The translations under genes and the position numbers were made by a program. The notes beneath the pieces were generated by a model. It did no database searches. It had not been told where the DNA came from and saw nothing but the letters and a program-made list of their open reading frames with translations. A stretch of 64,000 nt of DNA. Origin: Pseudopyrenochaeta lycopersici (taxonomy: Eukaryota > Ascomycota > Dothideomycetes > Pleosporales > Pseudopyrenochaetaceae). Position 1 is the first letter of the stretch. Every line of letters begins with the position of its first letter. The stretch is taken from positions 496,001 through 560,000 of the forward strand of contig NHZP01000037.1 in the NCBI GenBank assembly GCA_003313425.1. Direction: 5' to 3'. Below are positions 12,501-24,364 of the stretch, piece after piece.

Positions 12501-14030
12501 TAAAATTATATATATACTAAGAAAAGAAAATAGAAGAGTAGACGTACTAAGTAGAAGATATAACTTAGTAGGAAAGAAAACTAAAGTTTATATAGTAATC
12601 CTAAAAGTAAATAAGGATAGAACCTTAGAACCTTTATAGAAATACTACGTAATCTTAAAAATATAAGTAGAAGTTCCTAATAATCTATATAAAGTTATTA
12701 CCTAATAATATTATAATAATCTAATATATAGATACCTAGGAATTAGAAAAACTATAGAACTTATCTAATAAAACTACTATATTATAAACTTAAGGCAGAA
12801 AGTAGAGATATATATTAAGAAATATATACCCTGCTAACAGAATAAATATGCTACGCACGCACTATATAGTAAGTTATAGGTAATTAAAATACTTATAAAG
12901 CTATAAGAAGATATAGTAATAGACTTTATTATAGATTTACCTAAGTCTGTAGATAAAGTAACTAGATATAAGTATAATATAATATATAACGCAGTATCTA
13001 GATATATTAAATACGTAGAGTTTATACTATTTAGACAAGACTTTATAGTACTAGAACTTATAGAAATAATAAAGCACTAAGTATTCCAATACTATAGTAT
13101 ACTAAAGACTATTATAAGTAATAAAAATACGCTATTTATATCTAATTTCTAGTTAACTTTTATAGCTAAGATAGGTATATAAAGGAAACTATTTATAGTA
13201 TACTACCTAGAAACTAATAGATAAATAGAAAGGATAAACAGAACCTTAAAATAGTACCTATAAACGTACTATAATAGATAACAGAATAATTAATTATTAC
13301 TACTACTAATAGTATAAATCGCGTTTAATAATAGTAAATCTAAAGTAATAGGTAAAACACTATTTTACGCCTACTACAAGAAGCACCTAAACTTATTTAA
13401 GAGAAACTTTCTAAGTGTTAAAGTAGAAGTAGTAGTTAAAATAGCTAAAGAACTATAAGAAATAATAAAATAACTATAGAAAAGACTTAATAAGAAATAA
13501 GAGTAATAAATTTTATGTATTAATAAGAAAAGAAAAACAGTACCTTAGCTAAAAAAGAGAGATAAAGTATATTTACTTATAAAAAACCTTTATATAAAAT
13601 AACCTAATAAAAGATTAGACTATATTAAAGTTAGAATATTTTTAGTTAAGTAATATAATAGACTAGTTATATATATACTAGAACTACCTAAAGACGTAAA
13701 AATCTACTTAAGGTTCTATATTAAGCTATTAGAACTTATATACTTAGTAACGCTATTATAGAAAACTTTTAGTTATAAAACTAAAAAAGAAAAAGAGTAT
13801 AAAGTTAAGAAAATCCTTAATATATAATATTCTAAGATTATAAAAGATAAGTATAAAAAGATTAAGTACCTAATTAAATAGAAAGAGTACCCTAACTCTA
13901 AAAATACTAAGAACTAGAATTAAATCTAAGAAACTATAAAGAATAGATTAATAAGTATAAATATAATAAAGAATAGAAGGACTTTAAGAATAAAGTGTAT
14001 AACTAACTTAATCTAATAATATAATTCTTA
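9600..14030 (+). pseudogene. Gypsy A1 gag end and pol, heavily RIPed
   Basis: Resumes the A1 gag at the position equal to about 4180 of A2. The zinc knuckle (about 9679-9722) has all Cys codons turned to Tyr. RT, RNase H and integrase can be followed by comparison with A2 (for instance the YLDD region near 11785 now reads YLDN), and the chromodomain ends near 13920. CpA is nearly absent, giving long AT-only runs. No long open frame survives. Confidence 0.85.
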
Positions 14031-14591
14031 AAAGAAGAAGATAACTTTTAAGCTAAGATAAAGTACTAATACTCTAGTCTAAGGTAAAAGTACTAGGTAT
14101 TAGCCCCTACTTAAGAATATTAACCTCTTAGTTAATATCCTTAATTACTTTAATACTTTAATCTCTTCTATAATGTAACTAAAAATTATCTACTTATTAT
14201 TACTTATAATACTATAATAACTTTTACTATTTATAAAGTTAATTCTTTTTTACGTAAGTAGTAAGAAGAGTATTTAGCGCTTTTACTTCTATATTATTAG
14301 CTTTAGCTTCTTATATATTTAATAAAGCTAATTCCTTATCTAAATAAGAAAAGTGTAGAACTAGTATATCTACTAGCTTATATAATAACACCTTATTATA
14401 ATAATAATTCTTATACTTCTCTTTTAATAATTATAGCTTATACTCTAACTTCTTCTTTAAATAATATTTATAGAGAACTATAGTAACTTAACTAATAGTA
14501 TTTATATAATCTCTAATAAACTAATACTATATAGTACTATAAGAAGCTATATATTAGTTATAAAGATATAAGGACTAGATAAGGAGGATAG
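14030..14591 (-). pseudogene. Antisense accessory frame of Gypsy A1 plus polypurine tract
   Basis: Matches A2 8640-9199 along its length but is more decayed; the start ATG (cat on the plus strand) is now tat. Ends in the degenerate purine run aaggaggatag before the 3' LTR. Named only by comparison with A2. Confidence 0.5.
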
Positions 14592-14992
14592 TATTATAAA
14601 TAGAAGTAGAAAGGATAGTAGTTATAAAGATAAGGGAAGAGGTATATATAACTAATAAGGGGACTAAGCTACTAAACTAACTAATAACACTAAAGTTATA
14701 TAATCTTAGGAAACCTACGCTAAGTCAGACTTAGTATTATAAGATAGAGGTAAACTTAGAAAACTTAGAGGGGGCCTTATAAGAATCTTATAAGATAATT
14801 ATATATATAGACTTATATAATATAGCTCTTATAGTATATTAAAATTAACTTTAGATAATCTATAAGTATACTACTATTTATACTTTCTATATTTAACTCC
14901 TCTCTAGTACTGCCTATCTACAGAATACTCTAAAGAATTACTAGTTAACACTAGTTACTTTATATTATAACCACTTAATTAGATCTTTAACA
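14592..14992 (+). repeat. 3' LTR of Gypsy A1
   Basis: About 401 bp. Starts tattataaatagaag (TG changed to TA) and ends gatctttaaca. Shares with the A1 5' LTR the extra ctctctagtactgcctatc-type stretch missing from A2. Confidence 0.88.
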
Positions 14993-15260
14993 CTAAGAGA
15001 CTCCTAGAAGTAGTAAGTAAGCTGCTATCTTGAACGCCTCTTCCTAATTACTAATAAATACTTATAGTTATTATATCCTTATCTTAAGCAGGAAGTTCGC
15101 GATTACTTAATAGTAGTCTGCTTATGTATTATTACTAAGGAAGCAGAAACCTGCAGAGAAGAAGGTCTGTAGGTTAGTGCAGCCGAGTATGTGTAACAGT
15201 AGAAGTCTAAAGTGTTACTAGTACAGTAATATAAAGAATACGTATATTAGTAATACAACA
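14993..15260. other. RIPed sequence, unassigned
   Basis: Contains tcttgaacgcctcttcc and cagccgagtatgtgtaacag, which are less mutated than the flanks. No family motif recognised. It may be the C-terminal end of the neighbouring hAT frame or the displaced part of the Helitron. Confidence 0.3.
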
Positions 15261-16059
15261 CCCTAATAATATTATTATATTATAGGCAAGTAAGTATTAT
15301 ATTACCTAATATAAAGGCTAATAGAGCTAATTAATATTATACTATATTACTAAGAACCTAATATACTATTAGTATAATAATATATTATATATATTTCTTA
15401 TCCTTTAACTATAATAGCTAAATTATTATTACCTTTAAATTCTTATATTTTAAGCTATAACTTTAGGTACTCTAATACTTTAATTATATTACTCTTATCT
15501 CTAGTATAATCTACGCTTACCTATTTATTAAAATAGCTATTAATTACGTACCTAAGATTTAAAGTAGCTTATAGTATAATATACTATAAACTTTACTTTA
15601 TACTATTATCTTACGTAAGCTTATAGTTATAGCTAATAGCTATAGATTTTTAACTGCGCTAAACACTTTATTTAGATAATAAGAACGAAGTTATAAACCT
15701 CGCTAAGAGGGCCTTTTTACTGCTAGTTCATAATCTCTTTTAGTGTTACACTATATATAACTAGATTATTATCTTTAAGGTTCTTATTATTAGTAATAAA
15801 GCTAAAAGCTTTAGTAGCGAGGTTAATAGTATAGCCTTAATAGCAAAGTTAGTAAGATTTAGAATTATACTTAATATTAAATTAGTAGAGAAGGCCTATA
15901 AAAGTCAGGTTGAACTAGAAGAGATATAATATTATACTAATAAAAAGAAAGAGATCTTATTATTATATTATTATTACCTGCGTTATTTATAATAAAATAT
16001 CTACGCTTTAAAGTAGAACTCTAGTTCTTAACTACTTCTATAATTACTACTATAAGATT
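15261..16059 (-). pseudogene. hAT transposase, C-terminal half, RIPed
   Basis: Minus-strand reading gives, from 16059 downward, a stretch ending in INNAGNNNIIIRSLSF near 15960-15990 (usual TDNASNNDT.. of hAT), then YTINLATKAFSFIT near 15800-15840 (usual CxGHIINLAxxAFL), then a KGPLSEVYNF segment. Asp-to-Asn and His-to-Tyr changes and TAA/TAG stops fit RIP. Its N-terminal half is at 22795-23000, separated by Gypsy C. The downstream end and terminal repeats were not found. Confidence 0.6.
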
Positions 16060-16064
16060 CTTAC

Positions 16065-16314
16065 TGTTATGGGCGAAGAGGCCTAACTAACGAGTGTGCA
16101 TTTGTCCTATACTACAGAAGGAGAAAGATAGAGAAGAGGTTACAGGTATCCTTAGAGGATATATATATATATTTGTACGAGTAAAGAGGAACGTACTCCT
16201 CTAGCTGCTAACTTGTACGAGCTAATAAGAAAAGGGGGTAGAGGAGATTAAGGAGTTCTTTCCCCGTGCGATAGTAGCGAAGCCTTTCTTACTTAAAGGG
16301 CGCAGCCTATTATA
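16065..16314 (-). repeat. 3' LTR of Gypsy C
   Basis: 250 bp; plus-strand ends are tgttatgggcgaag and cgcagcctattata (ACA changed to ATA). Next to it, 16315-16332, is the minus-strand polypurine tract read as aaggaggaggagggtat. Confidence 0.9.
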
Positions 16315-16592
16315 ATACCCTCCTCCTCCTTAAATAACTGTATTACTTCTTTATACGTAGTTTAACCTTAACCTTATACTTATATAGGTAGCGTTATATT
16401 ATTATGCTGCAAAAGTAGAGATATTGCGTGTACTTTTTCTTGTTTGTTTGTAAGTAATTTTCCTCCTTTACCTGTTATTATTGCCTAATAACGTAAAGTA
16501 GAGGAGAGGTTAGTTGTTTACTCGCTCGTGCGCATATAAAGAGCTTTTCCTCTAACTCTTTCTTCCTCTTTTACTGCTTAACTTTAACTTAC

Positions 16593-17675
16593 TTGCGTAC
16601 AACTCGTCTTCCTATTATTACTAACATACCTCCTAAAGCAGCTCCCTTAGCTAGTCAGCCTAATCGCGGTATATGGGGTCCTAGTAGTTATAGCGGTGGT
16701 GTAAACTATCTTACTCGTACGACTGCTGGCAATATTATATCTACGCACGCAGCTGCTAGGGCTAACATTACTTGGGTTGCTTACGCTTAGCTTACTTAAA
16801 CCGCTCCTAACTAAACTCGACCTGCTAGTATTGTTATTCCTACTACTTAGGGTAATGCGTCTCTTCTCCCTACTAACTACGTAATCTAGTATATCCTAGA
16901 TACTCTAGTTATAGATAAGTTTTACTGTCTCTTTATAACTACTTCTGTATATCTTATTCTACTTTTCTTTTCTATATCTAACGTTATTTAGCCTAAGCTA
17001 GTTCGCATTGCTAAATTCTTCCTTTGTCCTATTAATTAATCCCTGTACGATGCTCAGTAGGGCTATAGTCTTAATAATTTCTCTCCTATTATTGCTTGTT
17101 ATATAATTAACGCTTAGTAACTCCTCTCTAGTTGTTAATCTTACCTTAAAGCCTACCTTATCTATAGCTGCGGTTCCCTTAACGCTAACTTCTGTTCTAA
17201 TAACTGTGCTAAGGCTATATAAGAGCGTCGTACGTTTACAGCCTTTACTAGGTATGTCTCTATTACTAGCGAGTAGAGCGGGGCTTACTCTAATTGCGTG
17301 TGGCAGGATTATAGTACGTCTTGTACAGCTAGGCGTGCTCTACCTCTCCCACCTTCTAACAGAGTCTCTGTTCCTTAGCGTAGTTGAGGTTAGGGTTGAG
17401 TCCTTGCTGAGCCTAAGGAGGATGAACGTTTCTTAGATGTCTTAGGTTAGAGGGCCTCGTACGGGGTTAGTTAGCTTATGCTAGCTTATTTCTCTAACCT
17501 TTTAGTAGTTTCTTAGATAGTAGCCGTACAGGCTATATATAAGTCCTCTATTTCTTATAGGCTTCTGTAGTAATAAGATTCTCTTCTAGCTCCTAAGTTA
17601 GGTTATAGTACCCCTCCTATTTTACATAGAACTTGTTATGTTAATTTCGTAAGCGCTTATCTTAGATGTTCTTAA
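16593..17675 (+). pseudogene. Accessory frame of Gypsy C, convergent with pol
   Basis: A single plus-strand frame runs about 361 codons to a TAA at 17673-17675; I saw only TAA/TAG interruptions in it. The first 65 codons are still open and read RTTRLPIITNIPPKAAP then a Gly/Ser-rich patch. Around codons 200-225 is a Cys-rich stretch, YSCGSLNANFCSNNCAKAI, with further Cys before and after. No start ATG was found; the true start may lie upstream. It sits between the end of pol and the 3' LTR, the same place as the antisense frames of families A and B but longer. Function unknown; no confident domain. Confidence 0.5.
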
Positions 17676-17699
17676 TTACCTATTTAAGGTAGTCTTCTT

Positions 17700-20600
17700 A
17701 TAGGTTGTCGTCTTATACGATAACAGCAGCGGGGTTTAAGTCGTTAGTTTGTTGTGATAGGAAGGGGTCTTTAGTAGCTAGTCTTAGCTTCTCTATATAG
17801 TACGATTTAGTTCTCTATAGTATATAAAGCTTAACCTAATAGGGGTCTTGTACGCAGGCGACTTAGTACTTCTTACTTTTCTAGTTAAGTTTCTTGCTTC
17901 TGCGTGTAGTTCGTACGTGCCTAAGGTCTAACTATACCTAGTCTCTAACCTTATACTTAGGAGCTAGGCGACGTGTCTTATTCGCCTGTGCTTCCTGTTA
18001 TTATTAAGCGTGTGTTGTAGCTGAGATAGCCTAGTTAGTAGCTTGTTTTAGCGTTTGTACGATGCTTTCTGCTCGTTCGCTAGGGGGTGTTACTCTGTTA
18101 AGTGGGTCGCTGCTAGCTAATTTCCTAGGTAGCTCTAGGAAGGGCGAGTTTAGATAGCTGTGTAGAAGGAAGAAAGGAGCGACGCCTGTAGAGGAGTTTG
18201 TATAAGTGTTTAGTATTAGCTTAAGGATTAGGTATAGCGTTGCCTAGTTGTTCTAGTTGTAGTTACAAAAGATTTGACTAACTACTTTAATATTACTATT
18301 CGCGCGTTCTGTAGTGCTGTCTGTTTGTAGGTAGTAGGCTGTTAACAGGTTTCTCTGTACTCCTAAGAGTTTATAGATTTTTCCCTATAGTTTACTTATA
18401 AATTACGTGCCCCTGTCTAATGTAATAGACTTAGGGAGCCTGTAGTAGCGGAAGACTTCTCGTACAAATACCTAGGCTACATTATCTGCTTTAATTGTCC
18501 TAAGTAGGATTAGTATTACGCCTTTACCTAGGCGGTCTTTAACTACTATTAGGTTGGTGCAGCTAGACGACGGTAGTAGACTAGTAATAAAGTTAACTGT
18601 TAAGTCTTACTACGTACGACTAGGTACTAGTAACGGGCGTAGGTATCTGTGCTTACTGTCTCTCTACGGGGTGCTTTGTCTATATAAGCTATAATTCTGT
18701 ACGAATTAGCGGACGTTTTCGCTTATACTTAGCTAGTACTAGGTACTAGCTAGCGTGCGGTACGTTTCTTCTCTTCCTAGGTAGCCTGTTTGCACAGCTA
18801 GATGTGCTTGCTAGATAATTCCCGTACGAAGGGGTTTATTTTCAGGCACCTAGATCCTAGATCTCTATTAGAGCTTTCTCTCTAAGTTGATTGTGCAATC
18901 TCCTAGTAATATAGTAAGTTTCTTTATTATGCTAGGTAGTGACCTAGCACCTAGCTTTATAGCGTTGTAGACTTCCTGATAGGTTAAGTTGTCTTGTATA
19001 GCTTAGTCCTAGTGTTTAGTGATTAAGTCCTTAAGGATTAGAGCTTTTAGTAGGGACTCAGCTATAATTAAGCTGTTAAGGGTTAACGTAGGGGTTCGTA
19101 CGACCCCTATAACTGTTAGATCTTACTATTAGGCTGGTACTAATATAATAAACTCTCTGCTTACTAGGCGGCTGTCGTCTGTTCCTTGTAGTAGGTCCTA
19201 GTCTCTTCTAGATAGTGCGTCCGCTTAGGTGTTCTCCTTACTTAGATAGTACTGTAGCTTTATATTATTAAACTGTAATAGGTAGACTAACTATTATATG
19301 TGTTATTCTGTTATCTTTTACTTCTTTATAAAGTACTCTAGGTTCTTATAGTTAGTAATTACTTTAAATTCTTATACGCTACGGAGTTCTGCGTCCTATT
19401 TATTTAGGCATGTAATAACTACTAGTAACTCCTTGTTGTAAATTAGGTAGTTACTCTTGTACGCTAGGAATTTCCTTAAGAGGTAAGCTACCGTGCGAAG
19501 AGTTCCTTACTTGTCTTCTTATAATAGTACCCTGCTTATAGTAAAGCCTAAAGAGTTACATTCTACTATTATCTGTTATTTAGGTAAGAAAGTAGCGAAG
19601 ACTTTGTCTGCTAAGAATGTATCCTTAAGAGCTTAGAAACTCTACTCTTATTCTGTGTCCTATAGGAATTTCTCTTCTTTTCTTATTAGCTGTATAAGAG
19701 GCTTTACTAGTTAAGAGAAGTTTAGGATAAAGCGTTTATAGAAGTTAGTAAACCCTAAGAATCTTTATACGCCTTTAACTATTATTAGGGCCTCCTATTC
19801 TTAAATAGCTTAGACTTTCTTAGGGTCTATAGATATACTCTTCTATACTTCTAGGATAAAGCTAAGGTACTTTGTACGCTAAATATTAAACTTATATTTA
19901 CTTAGTTCTAGGTGTAGTCCTACTTCTTATAGGCGATCTAATACTTTTCGTACATAGTCGTGGTGCTAAGAGAGGGATCCTTTAGTAAAGATAAGGATAT
20001 TATCTAGGTATACAGAGGCGAAGTTATTTAAGAAGTCTCGTAGGGCCTAGTTAATATACCTCTAGAAGGTACTTAGTGCATTTGCTAAGCTAAAGGGCGT
20101 TACTAGCTACTTATACGATCTAAATTGTGTTTGAAACGCAGTTATCTATTCTAATCCTTTACTTATCCTTATCTTATAGAATGCTGTAGTAACGTTTAGC
20201 TTAGTGTACTATATAGCTCGTCTAATTTAGTTTAACGTCTTACGTATAAGAGGTAGTGGGTAACGGTCCTTCTTAGTTAGGGCGTTAAGAGCTCTGTAGT
20301 CTACACAGAATTGTAGTCCTCCTCCTAGCTTGCGTACGAATAGTACAGGTAAGGCTGCTAGTAAGCTACTCGCACAGATAAACCCTTTGTCTAGGAGGTC
20401 TAATAGCGTCTTCCTTAGTACTAAGAGTTTATCTCTTAATATTACGTAGAGAGGTCTGTATAGTATCTCTAGCTTCTATCTATCCTTCTCTTCTAACTCT
20501 ATTACGTAGTCTTATTATAGGCCTTGCTATAGGGGTAGCTTATTTCCTTCCTTAGGTAGGAATATCTTTAGATAAGGTCGTACGTAAGCTAGTAGAGCGT

Positions 20601-21400
20601 TACATATTTCCTACAGTGTTTTCTAGACCTTTAGGCGTAGTGCTTTCTTAATATCCCTTAGGCTTATAGTAAAGATTTAAGTCTTACTATAGCTTTATCT
20701 ATAGTATTGTACGTAGTGTTAGAAAGCTACAGCTAATACTAGAGTATAGCTAAAGTCTAGGGTAGCGTGTTCTGTACTGCGTACAGTAACCTTATATGCT
20801 TTTAAGTACAGAAGTTTCTTCTCTACGTTAATAACGCCTTTAATGCTCTCTAACTAAGTTTTCCTAAGGATTATGTTGTATTAGTAAGTAGTTAGGGTAA
20901 CGTACGCAGCTGCGTACTACTGTATTCCTCCTACGTCTAATAAAAATTTAGTGACGTATAACACTATACTCTTTTATTTGTTTACCTCTTTAATCTTAAT
21001 AGGGAGGATCTTGATGCGTAGTAAGTTTAAGTCCCTTACAAGTTTCTTACTTAATAAACAGTAGGTGCAGTAACTGTTATTAATTATAGCAGCAGCTAGT
21101 TATACAGAATTAATAATAATATTTATAGATATAGGTTTTGTAGTTACTAGCTATAGTAAAAGTAACCTTGTTATTTGTATAGGGTTTTAGACTTATGCGG
21201 GCTCTAGCACACGACTTTGTGCTACAGCTACTCTTTTCCCTTGTCTAAGGAGGATAGGGATTCCGTTACTTATTTAGTAGTTGCAGATGTAATCTTTATA
21301 GGTTTTATAAGTTTATTAACCTATCTCGTATAATAGCCTTCTTAGCTATTTAATAACTTTGTTGTATACTAGGCTACTTAGTAGTTGTGCAGACCGCACC
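17700..21400 (-). pseudogene. Gypsy C pol (protease, RT, RNase H, integrase)
   Basis: Read on the minus strand. RT (about 20450-19750) contains [18 protein letters not shown] and SVYLDNILIF, where the YLDD second Asp has become Asn. RNase H ends in ADALSRRD near 19200-19230. The integrase core shows TVNFIT (first Asp to Asn), SITLDRG with second Asp intact (about 18412), and TDSTTERAN with Glu intact at 18307-18309. A C-terminal RSKKLN...VACVQDPY segment ends near 17800. The protease near 21090 is poorly preserved (NNSYC-like). Stops are TAA/TAG. Non-functional, but RIP is milder than in A1. Confidence 0.85.
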
Positions 21401-22448
21401 TTAAATAGGCGCCGTTCTCTTTTCTTTCTTAGACCTGTTTACGTGTTCCCTAGAATTCTTTTCTAGGTTTCGCATAGAGCTAGTAAGCTCTTACAGAAGT
21501 TATCTAGTCTATCTTATTATTATCTCTTTAGGTTATTAGTTAGCTCTGCGTGTTGTACGCTTCGCCTATATAGCTCTTACTTGTAGTAATTCTCTCTACA
21601 GCTCTTAAATTTTCTTAGGTTACCCTAGTCTTTTATACGAACTCTTTATACGTTTCTCTAAATAGTAGTTAATAACCTGCTTAGGTCCTTAGCAGCTTAC
21701 TATTTAAGCTGCTCTTAAGATAGTTAATCTTCTAAACGTAGCTTGCGTTATCTAACCTAGCTTTAAGGAGCTTAAGGTTAAACGCTTAGACATAAGGGTT
21801 AAATTCTGTTCTTCCTTACTTAGTCGTACGGAGGTATTTAAGGGCTTTCTCTCTTACTGTAGGGTCCTTAAAGAAGTTATTAAGGTAGGACTATAGCTTA
21901 AGGAGGGATAGCGTTACTAGCTTATTTATAAAGTTTATTATATATAGGCTAAGGGCGTTAAACGCTTAGCCTGTTGTACGAGTAATAACGTAATTTACTC
22001 TACTGTTATCGTCCGGGTAGGCTGCACGGTCTCTGTACAGCTTTGCTTAGACCTTTATTTTCTATTAAAGATATTACTCGTGTGAGCCTTTCTTAAAGAC
22101 TTCTATATTTAGTAGTCTTAGTTTCCTAATCTCTTATATAGGAGAGTCTTGCTATTCTGTTAAAAAGGGGGTAGAGACTATGCGTACTGTCTGTGCACTG
22201 CTTAATTCGGCGACTAAGTTCTTTAGCTCCTAAACTTGGTTCTGTAATAACTTGTACGGCTGGCTCTGCTGTTAACTAGATAACTTGTTAAGGCTGTCTT
22301 GTAAGGAGTTGACTGTTGCTAATAGATCTTCTGCTAAGGGTTGGTTATTGCGTAGTTGTCGGGGGTCGTGCTGATGTAACTGGTGTTGCTGAGGTGCGTG
22401 CTGGTGTAGCTGGTGTTACTGCTGTCCTAAGGCTCCTGTCATCTGCAT
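21400..22448 (-). pseudogene. Gypsy C gag
   Basis: Starts from an ATG at 22448, 94 bp inside the 5' LTR: MQMTGALGQQ, then an HQLHQHAPQQHQLHQH repeat (about 22385-22430), followed by a helical LAEDLLATVNSLQDSLNKL stretch typical of fungal Gypsy gag N-termini. The open plus-strand frame at 22316-22567 is a shadow of this gag. No zinc knuckle was recognised. Broken by TAA/TAG stops. Confidence 0.65.
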
Positions 22449-22541
22449 CTGGTGCTCTTATTATTGTAGCTCGTACACTTATTAGTTTAAGGGCCCTTAG
22501 TGTCTGTCCATTATTTTTTAGGTTGTTAATCTTTCTCCTTA

Positions 22542-22789
22542 TGTTATGGGCGAAGAGGCCTAACTAACGAGTGTACATTTATCATACTATAGAAGGAGAA
22601 AGATAGAGAAGAGGTTACAGGTATCCTTAGAGGATATATATATATGTTCGTACGAGCGAAGAGGAACGTGCTCCTCTAGCTGCTAACTTGTACGAGCTAA
22701 TAAGAAAAGGGGGCAGAGGAGATTAAGGAGTTCTTTCCCCGTGCGATAGTAGCGAAGCCTCTCCTGCTTAAAGGGCGCAGCCTATTACA
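22542..22789 (-). repeat. 5' LTR of Gypsy C
   Basis: 248 bp, close to the 3' LTR and less mutated (keeps the ...TTACA end). It contains a microsatellite-like gatatatatatat run and a repeated cgtacga motif. Confidence 0.9.
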
Positions 22790-22794
22790 CTTAC

Positions 22795-23300
22795 TATTAT
22801 ATTTACTATTAATATCTTTTAAGGCTAAGGCATAGTATTCTAGCTAACTATCTTCTGTAATAAAATAAGCGACTGCTCCTACAGTTACATGAAAAAAGTC
22901 TCTTCTGCTAAGCGATTTTACACTAAAACTACTACTTTTTATACTAAAATCTCTCGCTATATACATATTTAATCCTTTTAAAAGTAATAATATCTATAAA
23001 ACTTTATAAAAACTTTAGTTTAGTTAAGAGCAAAGTTAAAAATAAAATTCTTTTATTATATACTATATCTTTAAATATAAGAAAAATTAATTTTTTTAAA
23101 TTTATATGTGAAAAGCGACTTTTTCTACTTTTTTTCTACTCTTTTTTTTTTTTTTTTTTTTTAGAAATATCTATATATAATATATTTATAAGTATATATT
23201 CTAATAGTTATAATATTAAATAAAATAGTAAGATATCTAATAAAAAATTTAAGAAGTTAGAGTTAACTTATAATTAGTAACTTTTTAGTGTAGCTTAGTA
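22795..23300 (-). pseudogene. hAT transposase, N-terminal half, and RIPed upstream DNA
   Basis: Minus-strand reading from about 22975: MYIARDFSIKSSSFSVKS, then VTVGAVAYFITED and YYALALKDIN, ending at the Gypsy C insertion. This joins in sense to the 15261-16059 piece and fits the hAT region before TDNASNN. 23000-23300 is AT-rich and non-coding as far as I can see, and could hold the element's 5' end. Confidence 0.5.
23142..23162. repeat. Poly(T) tract
   Basis: Twenty-one T in a row, preceded by shorter T runs from about 23111. It could be a poly(A) tail of a minus-strand retroelement or a simple AT-rich tract; no LINE frame was recognised beside it. Confidence 0.75.
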
Positions 23301-23752
23301 GGGAAAAAACTTGGCGGAAGGAACTTTAGTTATGTTCCTGTAACGTGTTCCACTACCTAATGCACGTCCCCACCTAATGCACGCGAACACTAAATTTCAT
23401 TAAAATTTTAACGCGTAATAACACTACGAATATTAACAATATAGAGGACGCGCTTACTACGCTGTAATCTTTAAAGCTTAGAGAATTATTCTATTACGCG
23501 GATATTATAAAAAAATATAGTATTAACTAGTTAACGCTATTACGCTGTTATAAAGGTATTCCTTAGAGCTCTATATTTAAAATTAACAATAGTAAATTAC
23601 TTAATACTACATAAGAAGCTAAGCTTATAGAGTATATTTATAAGCTTTACAGACGTAGATTACCTCCCTTAAAGCCTATAATTTAAAATTTTATATCTTA
23701 AATTACTTAAAAGCTAGTAGGTAAAAATTAAGTTAACTACTTTATTATATAG

Positions 23753-24223
23753 TGTGCAGGAACAGAGGCCTCAGCAAGCTTCTCCCTGTCGATGGTAGCC
23801 TTGAGCACACTGAACACAGCTAGGTAGTCATCCCATCAAGGATGAGATGAGAGGTAGGAGGTAGGTAAACAAGGATGAACAATAAGTGGGGGGGTAATAA
23901 CTGTATCTGTACTAGCTGTATCCGTCTATGTGTCTGTACTGTCTTAATTACTTCTAGATGTTCCTTAGATAGTGGATCCTTAATAGTAGATACTAGATCG
24001 TGCTTGCTTCCCGTAGATGCCTAGATCCTCTCCGCCTGCCTGCCTCCTTATATCCTTATTTTTCTGCTAATCTCGCTTAATTGCCTTGAAGTCTGAGCTG
24101 CTGTGGCCTAAGCTGCTATGGCCTGAGCTGCTGCATCTGAACTGCTGCATCTGAACTGCTGCATCTAACTAGCTGAGATGTCCTTAGTGGCCAGGTGACC
24201 AGGTCACTAAGTGCATCGGCACA
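23753..24223 (+). repeat. Solo LTR (unclassified family), little RIP
   Basis: 471 bp with TG...CA ends (tgtgcaggaacagagg / gtgcatcggcaca) and a 4-bp duplication ATAG at 23749-23752 and 24224-24227, inside the P1 transposase. Base composition is balanced, unlike its host. Near its end is a short tandem array of units like gaactgctgcatct (about 24110-24170) and the palindrome-like ggtgaccaggtcact. No internal element with this LTR lies in the window. Confidence 0.85.
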
Positions 24224-24364
24224 ATAGTATAATATTAAGCTTATATCTTACTAGGTATCTACTCTTAATTATAACTACTTTAAAGCTAATTCTGCCTTTA
24301 AGTATAGCCTCTACTTTAAGCTCCTAAAGTAGAAAATTATAAAATATTATATTAATAGTTACTA

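Larger units (their letters stand above)
1554..14992 (+). mobile_element. Gypsy A1 (outer, older copy), interrupted by A2 and a solo LTR-B
   Basis: Composite Ty3/Gypsy element. The 5' LTR (1554-2355) is split by a solo LTR-B, the gag is split by a complete element of the same family (A2), and the 3' LTR is 14592-14992. The body after A2 resumes exactly where the gag was broken, with CTAAT on both sides of A2. RIP is heavier here than in A2: the pol reads almost without CpA, and the 3' LTR starts TA instead of TG. No matching duplication flanks the whole element (ATAAC on the left, CTAAG on the right), so flank decay or an inter-element exchange is possible. Confidence 0.85.
16065..22789 (-). 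mobile_element. Gypsy C: full-length Ty3/Gypsy element, minus orientation
   Basis: 6,725 bp with LTRs of 250 and 248 bp (16065-16314, 22542-22789) and the 5-bp duplication CTTAC at 16060-16064 and 22790-22794. Read on the minus strand the order is 5' LTR, gag, protease, RT, RNase H, integrase, then a convergent plus-strand accessory frame, polypurine tract, 3' LTR. Inserted in a hAT element. Third Gypsy family in the window, unlike A and B in LTR sequence. Confidence 0.93.

Noticed and set aside
1549..14997. Target-site duplication for the whole of Gypsy A1
   Set aside because: The flanks ATAAC and CTAAG do not match.
17206..17436. 76-codon plus frame
   Set aside because: Out of frame with the 361-codon accessory frame that covers the same DNA; a shadow.
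22316..22567. 83-codon plus frame
   Set aside because: Antisense of the Gypsy C gag N-terminus and its LTR edge.
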